A stretch of 40,014 bases of DNA from Tissierellia bacterium (GTDB lineage Bacteria; Bacillota; Clostridia; Tissierellales; Tissierellaceae). Every line of letters begins with the position of its first letter. The first letter of the stretch is position 1. A program made the translations under genes and the position numbers. Location: assembly GCA_012735245.1 (NCBI GenBank), contig JAAYHU010000070.1:1-40014 (forward strand), in the 5' to 3' direction. The notes beneath the pieces were generated by a model that saw only the letters and a program-made list of their open reading frames with translations, searched no databases and was not told where the DNA came from. Below, piece after piece: positions 1 through 7,576 of the stretch.

Positions 1-78
1 ACTAGGCCTCAAGGAGGAATGCTACGACCTCTATCTGTACAAATATTATCTCACAAGAAGAGTGAGATAGAAAAGTAA
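1..78 (+). CDS. C-terminal end of an unidentified gene (cut by window edge)
   Basis: Frame 1 is open from the first base to a TAA at 76-78 and encodes 25 residues ending in a lysine-rich tail (SHKKSEIEK). It lies 44 bases upstream of yedF in the same direction, so it may be the end of an upstream gene of the same operon. I do not recognise the family from this short tail. An 8-bp inverted repeat (47-54 with 62-69) falls inside it but is not followed by a T-run, so I do not call it a terminator. The frame could also be open by chance. Confidence 0.35.
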   Translation, partial: TRPQGGMLRPLSVQILSHKKSEIEK

Positions 79-122
79 ATATAGTTTTTAACTACAACAT
101 TATTATACGAGGAGGAATAATA

Positions 123-761
123 ATGAGGATAGAAGTTGATGCTAGGGGACAAGCATGTCCAAAACCAGTTATAATGACTAAAAAGGAATTAGATAGTATT
201 AAAAGTGGAGTAGTTACCACTATAGTAGATAATGAGGTAGCTAAGGATAATGTATCTAAGCTGGCCATGTCCTATGGATATAGTTTTATTATAGATAAGG
301 GCAAGGATAATGAATACTATATTCATATTACAAAGGGAGGCCTTGAAGGCAATATAAGCCTTGCAAAAACAGAGGCTAAAGCTGAGTCAAAGGAAGCTGC
401 TATATGTATACCAGATACCTTTAAGGATTTGACTATAGCCATAGGCTCAGATAGAATGGGAAATGGAGAAGAAAAACTTGGGAAAATCCTGATGAAATCC
501 TTTATTTATACTGTAAGGGAAACTACCCCCCTTCCAGCAACTATGGTCTTTTACAATTCAGGAGTTTACTTAACCTGTGAAGGTTCAGAAGTCTTAGAAG
601 ATTTAAAGGCCTTAAAGGATGAAGGAGTTGAGATTATTTCCTGTGGAACATGTTTAGACTATTATAACTTAAAGGATAAATTACAAGTTGGAGAAATTGG
701 AAATATGTACACCATATATGAGAAAATGAGGAATGCAAACAATACAATAACATTAGGATAG
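123..761 (+). CDS. yedF: YedF-type sulfurtransferase-like selenium metabolism protein
   Basis: 212 residues in two domains. Residues 1-75 are a TusA/SirA fold with the motif GQACPKPV, whose cysteine in CPxP is the persulfide- or selenide-carrying residue in this family. Residues about 100-205 are a DsrE-like domain with a conserved SDRMGNGEEKLG segment and a CGTC motif near residue 179. Proteins of this two-domain architecture are associated with selenium use in clostridia, usually beside selD or selenium-dependent molybdenum hydroxylase genes. No selD or selenoprotein gene is visible here, so the selenium role is inferred from the family. The start is supported by GAGGAGG about 6 bases upstream. 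A DUF3343 gene follows after 9 bases and is probably co-transcribed. Confidence 0.85.
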   Translation: MRIEVDARGQACPKPVIMTKKELDSIKSGVVTTIVDNEVAKDNVSKLAMSYGYSFIIDKGKDNEYYIHITKGGLEGNISLAKTEAKAESKEAAICIPDTFKDLTIAIGSDRMGNGEEKLGKILMKSFIYTVRETTPLPATMVFYNSGVYLTCEGSEVLEDLKALKDEGVEIISCGTCLDYYNLKDKLQVGEIGNMYTIYEKMRNANNTITLG

Positions 762-770
762 GAGATAAAA

Positions 771-1037
771 ATGAACAAGGAAGTTTATGGAGTAACTACT
801 TTTAAATCTACCCACCATACTATTCAAGCAGAGGGAACTTTTAAAGAAAAGGGTATAAGTTTTAGGACCATACCAACTCCTAGGGAAATCACCCTTAGCT
901 GTGGCTTAGCCATTATATTTGCCCTAGATGATTTAGATAAGGTAAAGAAAATGGTAGATGACGGTGAAATCAATATAGCAAATATCTATAAATATATTAA
1001 GGAAGGAAATCACAGTAGGGTAGAAAAGATAATATAA
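771..1037 (+). CDS. DUF3343 protein, putative Se/S carrier
   Basis: 88 residues, the usual length for DUF3343. The single cysteine sits in the family motif LSCGLAIIF (residue about 44), followed by a helix with many charged residues. DUF3343 proteins are small single-domain proteins found next to yedF in anaerobic Firmicutes and are thought to carry sulfur or selenium on that cysteine. No biochemical activity can be read from sequence. It begins 9 bases after yedF with a GGAGA site, so the two are almost certainly one transcription unit. The MscS gene follows 14 bases later in the same direction. Confidence 0.8.
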   Translation: MNKEVYGVTTFKSTHHTIQAEGTFKEKGISFRTIPTPREITLSCGLAIIFALDDLDKVKKMVDDGEINIANIYKYIKEGNHSRVEKII

Positions 1038-1051
1038 TTATAGGTGATAAA

Positions 1052-1906
1052 ATGGAAAGTTTAATGGCCATAATAGACTATTATTTCAAAGATAGTAGTG
1101 GAGATTTAAATATTTTTGGGAAAATCAGCAAGATCATATTGATTCTAGCAATAGTAAAACTTGTATCCTATTTGACCAATAGGCTAATAGATAGGATCCT
1201 AAAGAGTAGAAGTGAATTAAATTTTTTTGCCAACAATAAACGGGCCAGTACCATAGGAAGCATACTAAAAAATATTTTTAAGTATACCTTGTATTTCATA
1301 GGAATTATTATGATCTTGGATGTATTTAATATAAATACTACTTCCATCATAGCAACAGCAGGAATAGGAGGCTTAGCCATAGGTTTTGGAGCCCAGTCCC
1401 TAGTAAAAGATGTTATTACGGGTTTTTTTATTCTTATAGAAGACCAGTATGCAGTGGGTGATTTCGTTATAATCAATTCCTATCAAGGAACTGTTGAGGA
1501 AATGGGTTTAAGGGTTACTAAATTAAGGGATTTCTCTGGAGATCTTCACATAATCCCAAATGGTATTATTCAAGTTGTAACAAATAAAACTAGGGGAGCC
1601 ATGAGGGCCTTAGTAAGGGTCCTAGTTACCTATGATGAAGATATAGACAGGGTAATGAAAATACTAGAAAAAGTGATAATGGAAGTTAAAGCTACTAATG
1701 AAGAAATTTTAGAGGGCCCCAATATATTAGGCATTACTGACCTAGGAGAGTCATATGTAACCATTACCATAGTAGCCAGAACAAAACCTATGTCTCAATG
1801 GTCTGTTGAAAGGGAAATTAGGAAAAAAGTTAAGGAAGCTTTCCAAAGGGAGAATATAAAAGTTCCCTATAGAAAAATAGTAATTGGAGGTAGTTATAAT
1901 GCTTAA
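1052..1906 (+). CDS. Small-conductance mechanosensitive channel, MscS family
   Basis: 284 residues, close to the E. coli MscS length (286). Hydrophobic segments fall at about residues 20-40, 70-90 and 95-115. The third is the glycine- and alanine-rich pore helix (GIGGLAIGFGAQSLVKDVIT) typical of MscS TM3, and the following segment (ILIEDQYAVGDFVII) begins the beta domain. The C-terminal part (residues 180-275) matches the MscS cytoplasmic cage. The channel would sit in the cytoplasmic membrane and release solutes during hypo-osmotic shock. AGGTG lies 7 bases before the ATG. The last 8 bases overlap the start of the DUF951 gene, so translation of the two is probably coupled. Confidence 0.9.
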   Translation: MESLMAIIDYYFKDSSGDLNIFGKISKIILILAIVKLVSYLTNRLIDRILKSRSELNFFANNKRASTIGSILKNIFKYTLYFIGIIMILDVFNINTTSIIATAGIGGLAIGFGAQSLVKDVITGFFILIEDQYAVGDFVIINSYQGTVEEMGLRVTKLRDFSGDLHIIPNGIIQVVTNKTRGAMRALVRVLVTYDEDIDRVMKILEKVIMEVKATNEEILEGPNILGITDLGESYVTITIVARTKPMSQWSVEREIRKKVKEAFQRENIKVPYRKIVIGGSYNA

Positions 1907-2138
1907 GTACGAAGTAGGAGATATTATTACTTTAAAAAAAGGTCATCCTTGCGGAGAGAATAAATGGGAGATTTTAAGAACAGGTGTTGATATAAAGCTT
2001 AAATGTTTAGGCTGCGATAGGCAGATTTGGTTAACTAGGATTGAATTTGAAAAAAGGGTTAGAAAGATTTTGGTAGGTGAAAAATGGATAAGCATAGTCC
2101 ACTACAAGGGCAAAGACCATGACCATACTGAGGAATAA
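1899..2138 (+). CDS. DUF951 domain protein
   Basis: 79 residues, unknown function. It has the family hallmarks: an N-terminal VGDIITLKKGHPCG segment, a central KCLGC pair and a GCDRQIWLTR motif. Three cysteines in this layout could bind a metal or nucleic acid, but that is inference. I chose the ATG at 1899 because GGAGG at 1886-1890 lies 8 bases upstream. A TTG at 1884 would be inside that ribosome binding site. In other Firmicutes this gene is often found next to an MscS gene, as here, or near ychF and rpsF, which suggests a housekeeping role. It is the last gene before a new promoter at 2160. Confidence 0.8.
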   Translation: MLKYEVGDIITLKKGHPCGENKWEILRTGVDIKLKCLGCDRQIWLTRIEFEKRVRKILVGEKWISIVHYKGKDHDHTEE

Positions 2139-2159
2139 GACAAATGTAATGGATTATGA

Positions 2160-2187
2160 TTGACATTTTTCATATGAAACGTATAAA
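2160..2187 (+). promoter_or_regulatory. Sigma-A type promoter for the CNNM gene
   Basis: TTGACA at 2160-2165 and TATAAA at 2182-2187 with a 16-base spacer (TAAAAT two bases further gives 18). It lies about 48 bases upstream of the start at 2235. Confidence 0.65.
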
Positions 2188-2234
2188 ATAGTATTAACTA
2201 TATAATTATTATTTTCATAATTAGGAGGAGTAAA

Positions 2235-3590
2235 ATGGACGAAGGGTCTGGGGGCACGATAACTGGACAATTACTTTTAATTTTTTTATTAACTATGGTA
2301 AATGCTTTTTTTGCAGCATCGGAAATGGCCATGGTTTCAGTAGACAAGAAAAAACTAAACATTGAAGCAGAAGAAGGGAATAAAAAATCTAAAATGTTAT
2401 TGGATCTATTAAAAGAACCTTCACGGTTTTTATCCACCATACAAGTAGGGATAACTGCAGCAGGTTTTTTTGCATCTGGATCCGCAGCAATAGGTCTTTC
2501 AGATGATTTTGGAAGACTACTAACAAGATTTGGTATTCCTTTTGCTAAGGATGTTGCTTTCATATTAATCACTATAATCCTGATGTATTTTAATTTAGTT
2601 TTTGGGGAACTTGTACCTAAGAGGGTAGCACTTAAGTATTCTGAAAAGTTTTCCAAATTTTCCATAAGAGCAATAAACATAGTTTATAAAATAATGCGTC
2701 CTTTTGTTGCTTTTCTATCCTTTTCAACAAATTCAGTTTTGAAGCTCTTAGGCATTGGAACAGAAGGAGTAGAAGAAAAGATTACTTTAGAAGAAATACG
2801 TTCCATGGTAGAAGTTGGACAAGAGCAGGGAATTATTAACCCAGTAGAAAGGGATATGATAGATGGCGTTATAGGATTTGACGATAAGCTTGCTGAAGAA
2901 ATAATGACAGCTAGGACAGAAGTTTTCATGATAGACTTAGAAGATCCCCTAGAGGAATATCTTGATGATTTATTGCAATTAAAATATTCAAGGATTCCTG
3001 TATATGAGGGATATGTAGACAATATTTTAGGAATACTATATCTTAAAGACCTACTGCTAGAAGCCTATAAAGTAGGCTTTGATAATATAGATATAAGAAA
3101 AATCCTTAGGCCAGCCTATTTTGTCCCTGAAAGGAAGAATATCAACGAGTTATTTAATGAGCTTCAAATGAAAAAACAACACATGGCAATTCTAATAGAT
3201 GAATATGGCGGTTTCTCAGGAATAGTAACTATGGAAGACTTAATAGAGGAAATAGTTGGAGACATTGAAGATGAATATGACCATGATGAGCCAGAACTTA
3301 GGAAGATAGATGAAAAAACATTTATTGCTAAGGGTACAATTTCCATAAGAGAGCTGAATAATAAGTTAGATATTGAACTAAACGAGGATTCAGAGGACTA
3401 TGATACCCTTGGTGGATTTTTAATAGATCAAATAGGTTATATACCTGAAGATGGCCAAAAGGTCGTTGTAGAATATGAGAACTTAGAATTTCATATAGAA
3501 GAAATATGTGATAAACGAATATGTTGGGTTCGCATCATTATAAATGAAATTGTAGATGAAATGGAAGACGACTTAAAAGACGATGATTAA
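2235..3590 (+). CDS. CNNM/CorC (HlyC) family membrane protein with CBS pair
   Basis: 451 residues with the three expected modules. Residues 1-190 form the DUF21 (CNNM) transmembrane domain with about four hydrophobic segments and the conserved FFAASEMAMVSVDK and FGELVPKR motifs. Residues about 200-335 form a CBS pair (GIINPVERDMIDGV, then IMTARTEV and HMAILIDEYGG). Residues about 350-435 form the CorC/HlyC C-terminal domain (AKGTISIRELNN). These proteins are often annotated as hemolysins, but homologues work in magnesium or cobalt efflux. The substrate here cannot be read from sequence. AGGAGGAG sits 5-6 bases before the ATG. It is probably monocistronic, with a promoter at 2160 and a terminator at 3594. 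Confidence 0.9.
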   Translation: MDEGSGGTITGQLLLIFLLTMVNAFFAASEMAMVSVDKKKLNIEAEEGNKKSKMLLDLLKEPSRFLSTIQVGITAAGFFASGSAAIGLSDDFGRLLTRFGIPFAKDVAFILITIILMYFNLVFGELVPKRVALKYSEKFSKFSIRAINIVYKIMRPFVAFLSFSTNSVLKLLGIGTEGVEEKITLEEIRSMVEVGQEQGIINPVERDMIDGVIGFDDKLAEEIMTARTEVFMIDLEDPLEEYLDDLLQLKYSRIPVYEGYVDNILGILYLKDLLLEAYKVGFDNIDIRKILRPAYFVPERKNINELFNELQMKKQHMAILIDEYGGFSGIVTMEDLIEEIVGDIEDEYDHDEPELRKIDEKTFIAKGTISIRELNNKLDIELNEDSEDYDTLGGFLIDQIGYIPEDGQKVVVEYENLEFHIEEICDKRICWVRIIINEIVDEMEDDLKDDD

Positions 3591-3593
3591 GAT

Positions 3594-3631
3594 AAAAGCC
3601 AAATACATTTTAACAATGTATTTGGCTTTTT
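3594..3631 (+). terminator. Rho-independent terminator
   Basis: A perfect 15-bp stem (3594-3608 with 3616-3630) and a 7-base loop, followed by a T-rich tract. It begins 3 bases after the CNNM stop codon. Confidence 0.9.
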
Positions 3632-3703
3632 GTTTTTGTATTATATGACATTTTTGCTTAAATTTAAATCGAGCTTTCAGAAGTTAAATTAACATTGTAC
3701 ACT

Positions 3704-3786
3704 AAATTGTCAATATTTTCATAATATTTGCAATAGAATAACTTTTTTATTTTGCCATTAAATTGTACTATAATATTGGACAATTT
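3704..3786 (+). promoter_or_regulatory. Promoter region of the aminotransferase with a split inverted repeat
   Basis: A TATAAT hexamer lies at 3769-3774 without a good -35 at the normal distance. Two copies of a 14-15 base motif lie in opposite orientation at 3704-3717 (AAATTGTCAATATT) and 3772-3786 (AATATTGGACAATTT). They match except for one base missing in the first copy, and the second overlaps the presumed transcription start. This looks like a candidate operator. No regulator gene is adjacent. Confidence 0.35.
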
Positions 3787-3842
3787 AAATATTAAATAGT
3801 AAACTATAACTGAGGTAATAAAACTTAAATTTGGAGGTGCAT

Positions 3843-5030
3843 ATGATGTCGTTAAATTATGCAAAGCGTATGGACAACATTAGGGCGTCAGAAATTAGAG
3901 AACTACTAAAACTTACTCAGCAGCCACATATCATATCATTTGCAGGTGGAATGCCAGCACCTGAGTCATTTCCCATAGAGGAATTCAAAAAAATTAACAA
4001 AGAAGTTCTAGAAAGCAATGGAGCCTTAGCCTTGCAATACGGCCCAACAGAAGGTTATTATCCTCTAAGGGAAGCAATAGCAAAAAGAATGAAAAAACTA
4101 GATGTAGATGCAAAAGCAGAAAATGTTTTAATTACCAGTGGCTCGCAGCAAGGACTTGATTTTGCAGCAAAAATATTTATAAACCCTGGAGACATCATAG
4201 TGTGCGAAAGTCCTACTTACTTAGGTGCCATAAATGCTTTTAAAGCCTATGAACCTAAGTTTATAGAAGTATCTACAGATGACCAAGGAATGGATATGGA
4301 TGAATTGGAAGAAGTTTTGAAAGCTAATGATAATGTTAAATTCATATATGTTATTCCAGATTTCCAAAATCCATCAGGAAGAACTTGGTCTATTGAAAGA
4401 AGAAAGAAATTAGTTGAATTAGCAAATAAATATAATGTAGCAATAATAGAAGATAATCCTTATGGAGAATTGAGATTTGAAGGTGAGATTTTACCAGCCA
4501 TTAAGCATTTTGATACTGAAGGCAGGGTGGCCTTTTTAGGAACTTTTTCAAAGATTCTATGCCCTGGCCTGAGGCTTGGTTGGGTAGTTGCAGATACTGA
4601 CTTGTTAAGTAAATTTATATTGGTAAAACAGGGGGCCGATTTACAATCTAGTACTGTTTCTCAAGTGGAAGTAGCTAAGTTTTTAGAAAGATATGACTTA
4701 GATGAGCATATCAAGAAAATTATAGATTTATATAAACATAGACGAGATGTTATGATGGATGCCATAGAGAAAGAATTCCCTAAGGAAGTAAAATATACCT
4801 ATCCCGAAGGAGGACTCTTTACTTGGATAGTACTGCCTGAATACATGAATGCTAGGGAATTGGCCAAAAAAGCCTTAGAATACAATGTAGCCTATGTACC
4901 TGGAGGCTCCTTCTTCCCCAATGGAGGCAATGAAAACACAGCTAGATTAAACTATTCAAATATGAATGATGAGAAGATTAGAGAAGGTATAAAGTCCCTT
5001 GGAAAGGTTATAAAGGAATCCCTAAGATAA
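3843..5030 (+). CDS. PLP-dependent aminotransferase, fold type I (2-aminoadipate/aromatic type)
   Basis: 395 residues, the full length for class I/II aminotransferases of the LysN/AraT-like group. Visible landmarks are ISFAGGMPAPESFP near the N-terminus, ITSGSQQGLDF (cofactor phosphate loop), YVIPDFQNPSGRTW, EDNPYGELRF (the aspartate that contacts the pyridine ring) and GTFSKILCPGLRLGW, which holds the Schiff-base lysine. The C-terminal arginine that binds the substrate carboxylate is in ENTARLNYS. Family members transfer amino groups from aromatic, branched or 2-aminoadipate donors to 2-oxoglutarate, and the exact substrate is not decidable here. GGAGG lies 5 bases before the ATG at 3843 and 8 bases before the ATG at 3846, so either could be used. 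It stands alone between terminators. Confidence 0.88.
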   Translation: MMSLNYAKRMDNIRASEIRELLKLTQQPHIISFAGGMPAPESFPIEEFKKINKEVLESNGALALQYGPTEGYYPLREAIAKRMKKLDVDAKAENVLITSGSQQGLDFAAKIFINPGDIIVCESPTYLGAINAFKAYEPKFIEVSTDDQGMDMDELEEVLKANDNVKFIYVIPDFQNPSGRTWSIERRKKLVELANKYNVAIIEDNPYGELRFEGEILPAIKHFDTEGRVAFLGTFSKILCPGLRLGWVVADTDLLSKFILVKQGADLQSSTVSQVEVAKFLERYDLDEHIKKIIDLYKHRRDVMMDAIEKEFPKEVKYTYPEGGLFTWIVLPEYMNARELAKKALEYNVAYVPGGSFFPNGGNENTARLNYSNMNDEKIREGIKSLGKVIKESLR

Positions 5031-5060
5031 AATAATCCCCTCAATTGAGGGGATTATTTT
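5029..5060. terminator. Bidirectional terminator between convergent genes
   Basis: A perfect 32-base palindrome with 16-base arms at 5029-5044 and 5045-5060. It has A- and T-rich ends on both strands, so it can act in either direction. It overlaps the stop codon region of the aminotransferase and the last codons of phoR on the opposite strand. Confidence 0.88.
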
Positions 5061-6109
5061 GGTAAATGGACTTCTATAGTAGTTCCTTCTCCTACTTTAC
5101 TAGATAAATCTATTTTTCCATTATGGAATTCTACAATATGTTTTACTATTGAAAGTCCTAGGCCAGTGCCTCCCACCTTTTTAGATCGAGACTTATCAAC
5201 CCTATAGAACCTTTCAAATATTCTACTTTGGTCTTCAACAGGTATCCCTATGCCAGTATCACTAACCCTAATAACTGCCCAATCACCTTTGGGATAAATA
5301 TTTATACTTACCTCTCCCCCAGGCTTATTATAATTTATAGCATTGTCTATAAGATTATATAATAAGTCCTCTATCATTCTCCTATTAGCTTCCACCACTG
5401 TTTTACTACCATGAAGACTTAGGGAAATATTTTTTTCCTTTGCCTTGGGTCTTAAGTTGGTTAAAACTGTTTCTCCAACGGGATAGATATCTAAGGGGGC
5501 AAATTCTTTTTCCACATTAATATCTTCCAATTGGGATAATTTGATAATGGAATCTATTAAGTCTAAAAGCCTATTTCCTTCCTTTCTAATGATGGCAGCA
5601 GATTTCATGGCATCTTCACCCTTAGCCGTGCCAGTTTCAATCATTTCTGCAAAGCCATTTATGGATGTTAAGGGAGTTTTTAATTCGTGGGAAACATTGG
5701 CAGTAAATTCCCTTCTTATTTTTTCTGCTTCCTTTAGTTTCCTGATATAGGCTTCAATTTCCTTTTTCTGTAATTCAATGGTTTCAATAAAGGGCTTAAG
5801 CTCCTCATAAACCTCTGGGATTTCCACTTTTTCACCAGATAGGATGCTTTCAATATTTTGGGTCGTGAGTTTAATTGGTTCAATTATTTTTGCAGTTAAA
5901 ATAGAAGAAATTAAGTATAAAAATAATAAAATAAAGACTAGGAGGCCAACTATGGCAGGTAAAATTCCGATAAAAACAAATTTTATATTTTCTATTGAAC
6001 TAACCATAGGACTATAAAAATCGTGAAGCAAAAATACTAGTACTATAGAAGTAACAACTGCTGTTATACTTGCAATCACTGCAAGGGTATAATATAATCT
6101 TCTTTCCAA
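5054..6109 (-). CDS. phoR: PhoR-type phosphate sensor histidine kinase
   Basis: 351 residues. Two transmembrane segments fall at about residues 8-30 and 43-70 with only about a dozen residues between them. A short coiled linker follows, then the HisKA domain with NVSHELKTPL (phospho-accepting histidine near residue 142) and the HATPase domain with NLIDNAINYN, VSDTGIGIP and GGTGLGLSIVKH. It is much shorter than B. subtilis PhoR because it lacks both a large external domain and a PAS domain. Signal input probably comes through the Pst/PhoU complex rather than direct phosphate binding. The start is a TTG at 6109. AGGGGGA, overlapping the phoB stop, is correctly spaced from it, and no ATG is near. 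It follows phoB by 2 bases. Confidence 0.88.
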   Translation of the reverse strand: MERRLYYTLAVIASITAVVTSIVLVFLLHDFYSPMVSSIENIKFVFIGILPAIVGLLVFILLFLYLISSILTAKIIEPIKLTTQNIESILSGEKVEIPEVYEELKPFIETIELQKKEIEAYIRKLKEAEKIRREFTANVSHELKTPLTSINGFAEMIETGTAKGEDAMKSAAIIRKEGNRLLDLIDSIIKLSQLEDINVEKEFAPLDIYPVGETVLTNLRPKAKEKNISLSLHGSKTVVEANRRMIEDLLYNLIDNAINYNKPGGEVSINIYPKGDWAVIRVSDTGIGIPVEDQSRIFERFYRVDKSRSKKVGGTGLGLSIVKHIVEFHNGKIDLSSKVGEGTTIEVHLPK

Positions 6110-6111
6110 AT

Positions 6112-6789
6112 CTATCCCCCTATCTTATAACCTACATTTCTAATTGTCTGGATATACTTGCCTGCCTCTCCTAATTTTAATCTGAGGGTCCTAATATGGA
6201 CATCTACTGTTCTGCTTTCTCCTTCAAAATCTGTCCCCCAAACTTCCAACATTAACTTATCCCTAGACAAGACTACATCCTTGTTTAGCAAAAGGTAGTA
6301 TAGGAGCTCAAATTCCTTATATGTCAAGTTTACCTCCCTGCTATCTACAGTTACAATACGTTTATCTATGTCTAGGACTAGGCTACCTAGGGACAAGATG
6401 TTTTCACTGCTTTTCCTCCTATTACTTCTTCTTAAAACAGCATTGATTCGAGAAATCAATTCCATAACTCCAAAGGGCTTAGTGATATAGTCATCAGCCC
6501 CCATATCCAGGCCCTTTACCTTATCGTATTCGCTTGTTTTTGCAGATATCATAATGACGGGAATATCCTTAGTTTTAAAATCACTTCTCAATTTATCTAA
6601 AATCCTATAGCCATCATCTCCTGGCAGCATAATATCCAATAGTATTAAATCAGGGATTTCCTCTTCCATTTCCTTAGATAGTTCAGACCAGTTTTCAAAA
6701 CTCTTAGCCTTTAAATTATTGTTGTTTAAGGCATAGACTATCAATTCCCTGATACTCTCATCATCTTCAACACAATAAATAATTGGCAC
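6112..6789 (-). CDS. phoB: PhoB/PhoP-type response regulator
   Basis: 225 residues. The receiver domain (1-120) has the acidic pocket VEDDES, the phospho-acceptor aspartate in LILLDIMLPGDDG, and the conserved lysine in YITKPFG. The C-terminal winged helix of the OmpR/PhoB family (about 130-225) has SRDKLMLEVWG, SRTVDVHIRTLR and TIRNVGYKIGG. It should bind Pho boxes such as those upstream of pstS. The start is probably the GTG at 6789, because the GGGTGG site is only 1 base from the TTG at 6792. phoR follows immediately, and phoU and the pst genes lie upstream in the same direction. Confidence 0.92.
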   Translation of the reverse strand: MPIIYCVEDDESIRELIVYALNNNNLKAKSFENWSELSKEMEEEIPDLILLDIMLPGDDGYRILDKLRSDFKTKDIPVIMISAKTSEYDKVKGLDMGADDYITKPFGVMELISRINAVLRRSNRRKSSENILSLGSLVLDIDKRIVTVDSREVNLTYKEFELLYYLLLNKDVVLSRDKLMLEVWGTDFEGESRTVDVHIRTLRLKLGEAGKYIQTIRNVGYKIGG

Positions 6790-6836
6790 CAAACCACCCT
6801 TTCATTTTCAGTGAATAGTGAAAAGCTATTAATTAG

Positions 6837-6864
6837 ATTATACCCTTTTACAATTATATAACAA
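6837..6864 (-). promoter_or_regulatory. Promoter of phoB-phoR
   Basis: Reading the minus strand, TTGTTA (6864-6859) and TATAAT (6842-6837) are separated by 16 bases, about 50 bases before the phoB start. The -35 lies inside the T-tract of the phoU terminator, so phoBR can be expressed independently of the pst operon. Confidence 0.6.
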
Positions 6865-6894
6865 AACCAAGAGATTTTTATATTTCTCTTGGTT
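6861..6894 (-). terminator. Terminator at the end of pst-phoU
   Basis: A perfect 10-bp stem (6885-6894 with 6865-6874) followed on the minus strand by TTTTGT. It overlaps the last codons and stop of phoU and separates pstSCAB-phoU from phoBR. Confidence 0.8.
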
Positions 6895-7549
6895 CATCGT
6901 ATTTCCTTTCATAATGTTGGCCTGCAATGGAATAATAAACCCATTCAGCAATGTTTTCTGCGTGGTCTCCAATTCTTTCAAAATATTTAGCTATCATGAG
7001 AAAGTCTACTGCTTGCTCACCGTTGTCTGCGCTTTCCCTAATGAGGGCAATGACTTCGTTTTTTACAATATTAAATAGATTATCTACAACATCATCATAA
7101 TATATAACAGATACTGCCAAATCTAAGTCCCTTTTTACAAAGGCGTCTATACTATCCTTTACCATCTTTATGGTGGCCTTAGCCATTTGAGGTATATGGA
7201 CAATTTCCTTTAAATATTTTACATTAGCCAATCTAAGGGTTATTTCTGAAATATCTGAGGCTTGGTCTCCAATTCTTTCCATATCCGTAATCATCTTTAA
7301 GGCAGAAGAAATCATTCTTAAATCACTGGCTACAGGCTGCTGTTGAAGTAGGAGTTTTAAGCATCTTTTTTCAATATCCTTTTCTATATCATTGATTTCC
7401 TTGTCTCCTTCGATTACCCTCCTAGCCAAATCAACATTTTGCTCAATTAAGGCAGTAACAGCTGCCTCTATGGAGCTTTCAATGGCATTGCCCATTTCAA
7501 TTAACTCTTCATTTAATAATTTTAACTCCCTATCAAATCTATTCCTCAC
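6878..7549 (-). CDS. phoU: Phosphate signalling protein PhoU
   Basis: 223 residues forming two tandem PhoU repeats of three helices each. Each repeat has a metal-site motif: KMITDMERIGDQASDI in the first and AKYFERIGDHAENIAEW in the second. PhoU connects the PstSCAB transporter to PhoR and is needed to repress the Pho regulon when phosphate is plentiful. The GTG at 7549 is the best start, giving the typical MRNRFDREL N-terminus, with GAAAGGA about 10 bases upstream. It follows pstB by 27 bases on the same transcript, and its stop lies inside a terminator. Confidence 0.93.
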   Translation of the reverse strand: MRNRFDRELKLLNEELIEMGNAIESSIEAAVTALIEQNVDLARRVIEGDKEINDIEKDIEKRCLKLLLQQQPVASDLRMISSALKMITDMERIGDQASDISEITLRLANVKYLKEIVHIPQMAKATIKMVKDSIDAFVKRDLDLAVSVIYYDDVVDNLFNIVKNEVIALIRESADNGEQAVDFLMIAKYFERIGDHAENIAEWVYYSIAGQHYERKYDEPREI

Positions 7550-7576
7550 AAATATCAATCCTTTCGCAAATAACCA

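Noticed and set aside
47-69. Inverted repeat as a terminator near the left edge
   Set aside because: The 8-bp stem is not followed by a T-run and lies inside an open frame, so termination is unsupported.
1168-1476. Minus-strand frame of about 100 codons inside the MscS gene
   Set aside because: Antisense shadow of a clear MscS coding region with no start signals.
3664-3864. Minus-strand open frame of 66 codons upstream of the aminotransferase
   Set aside because: It runs across the aminotransferase promoter and start, has no ribosome binding site, and its composition is that of AT-rich spacer.
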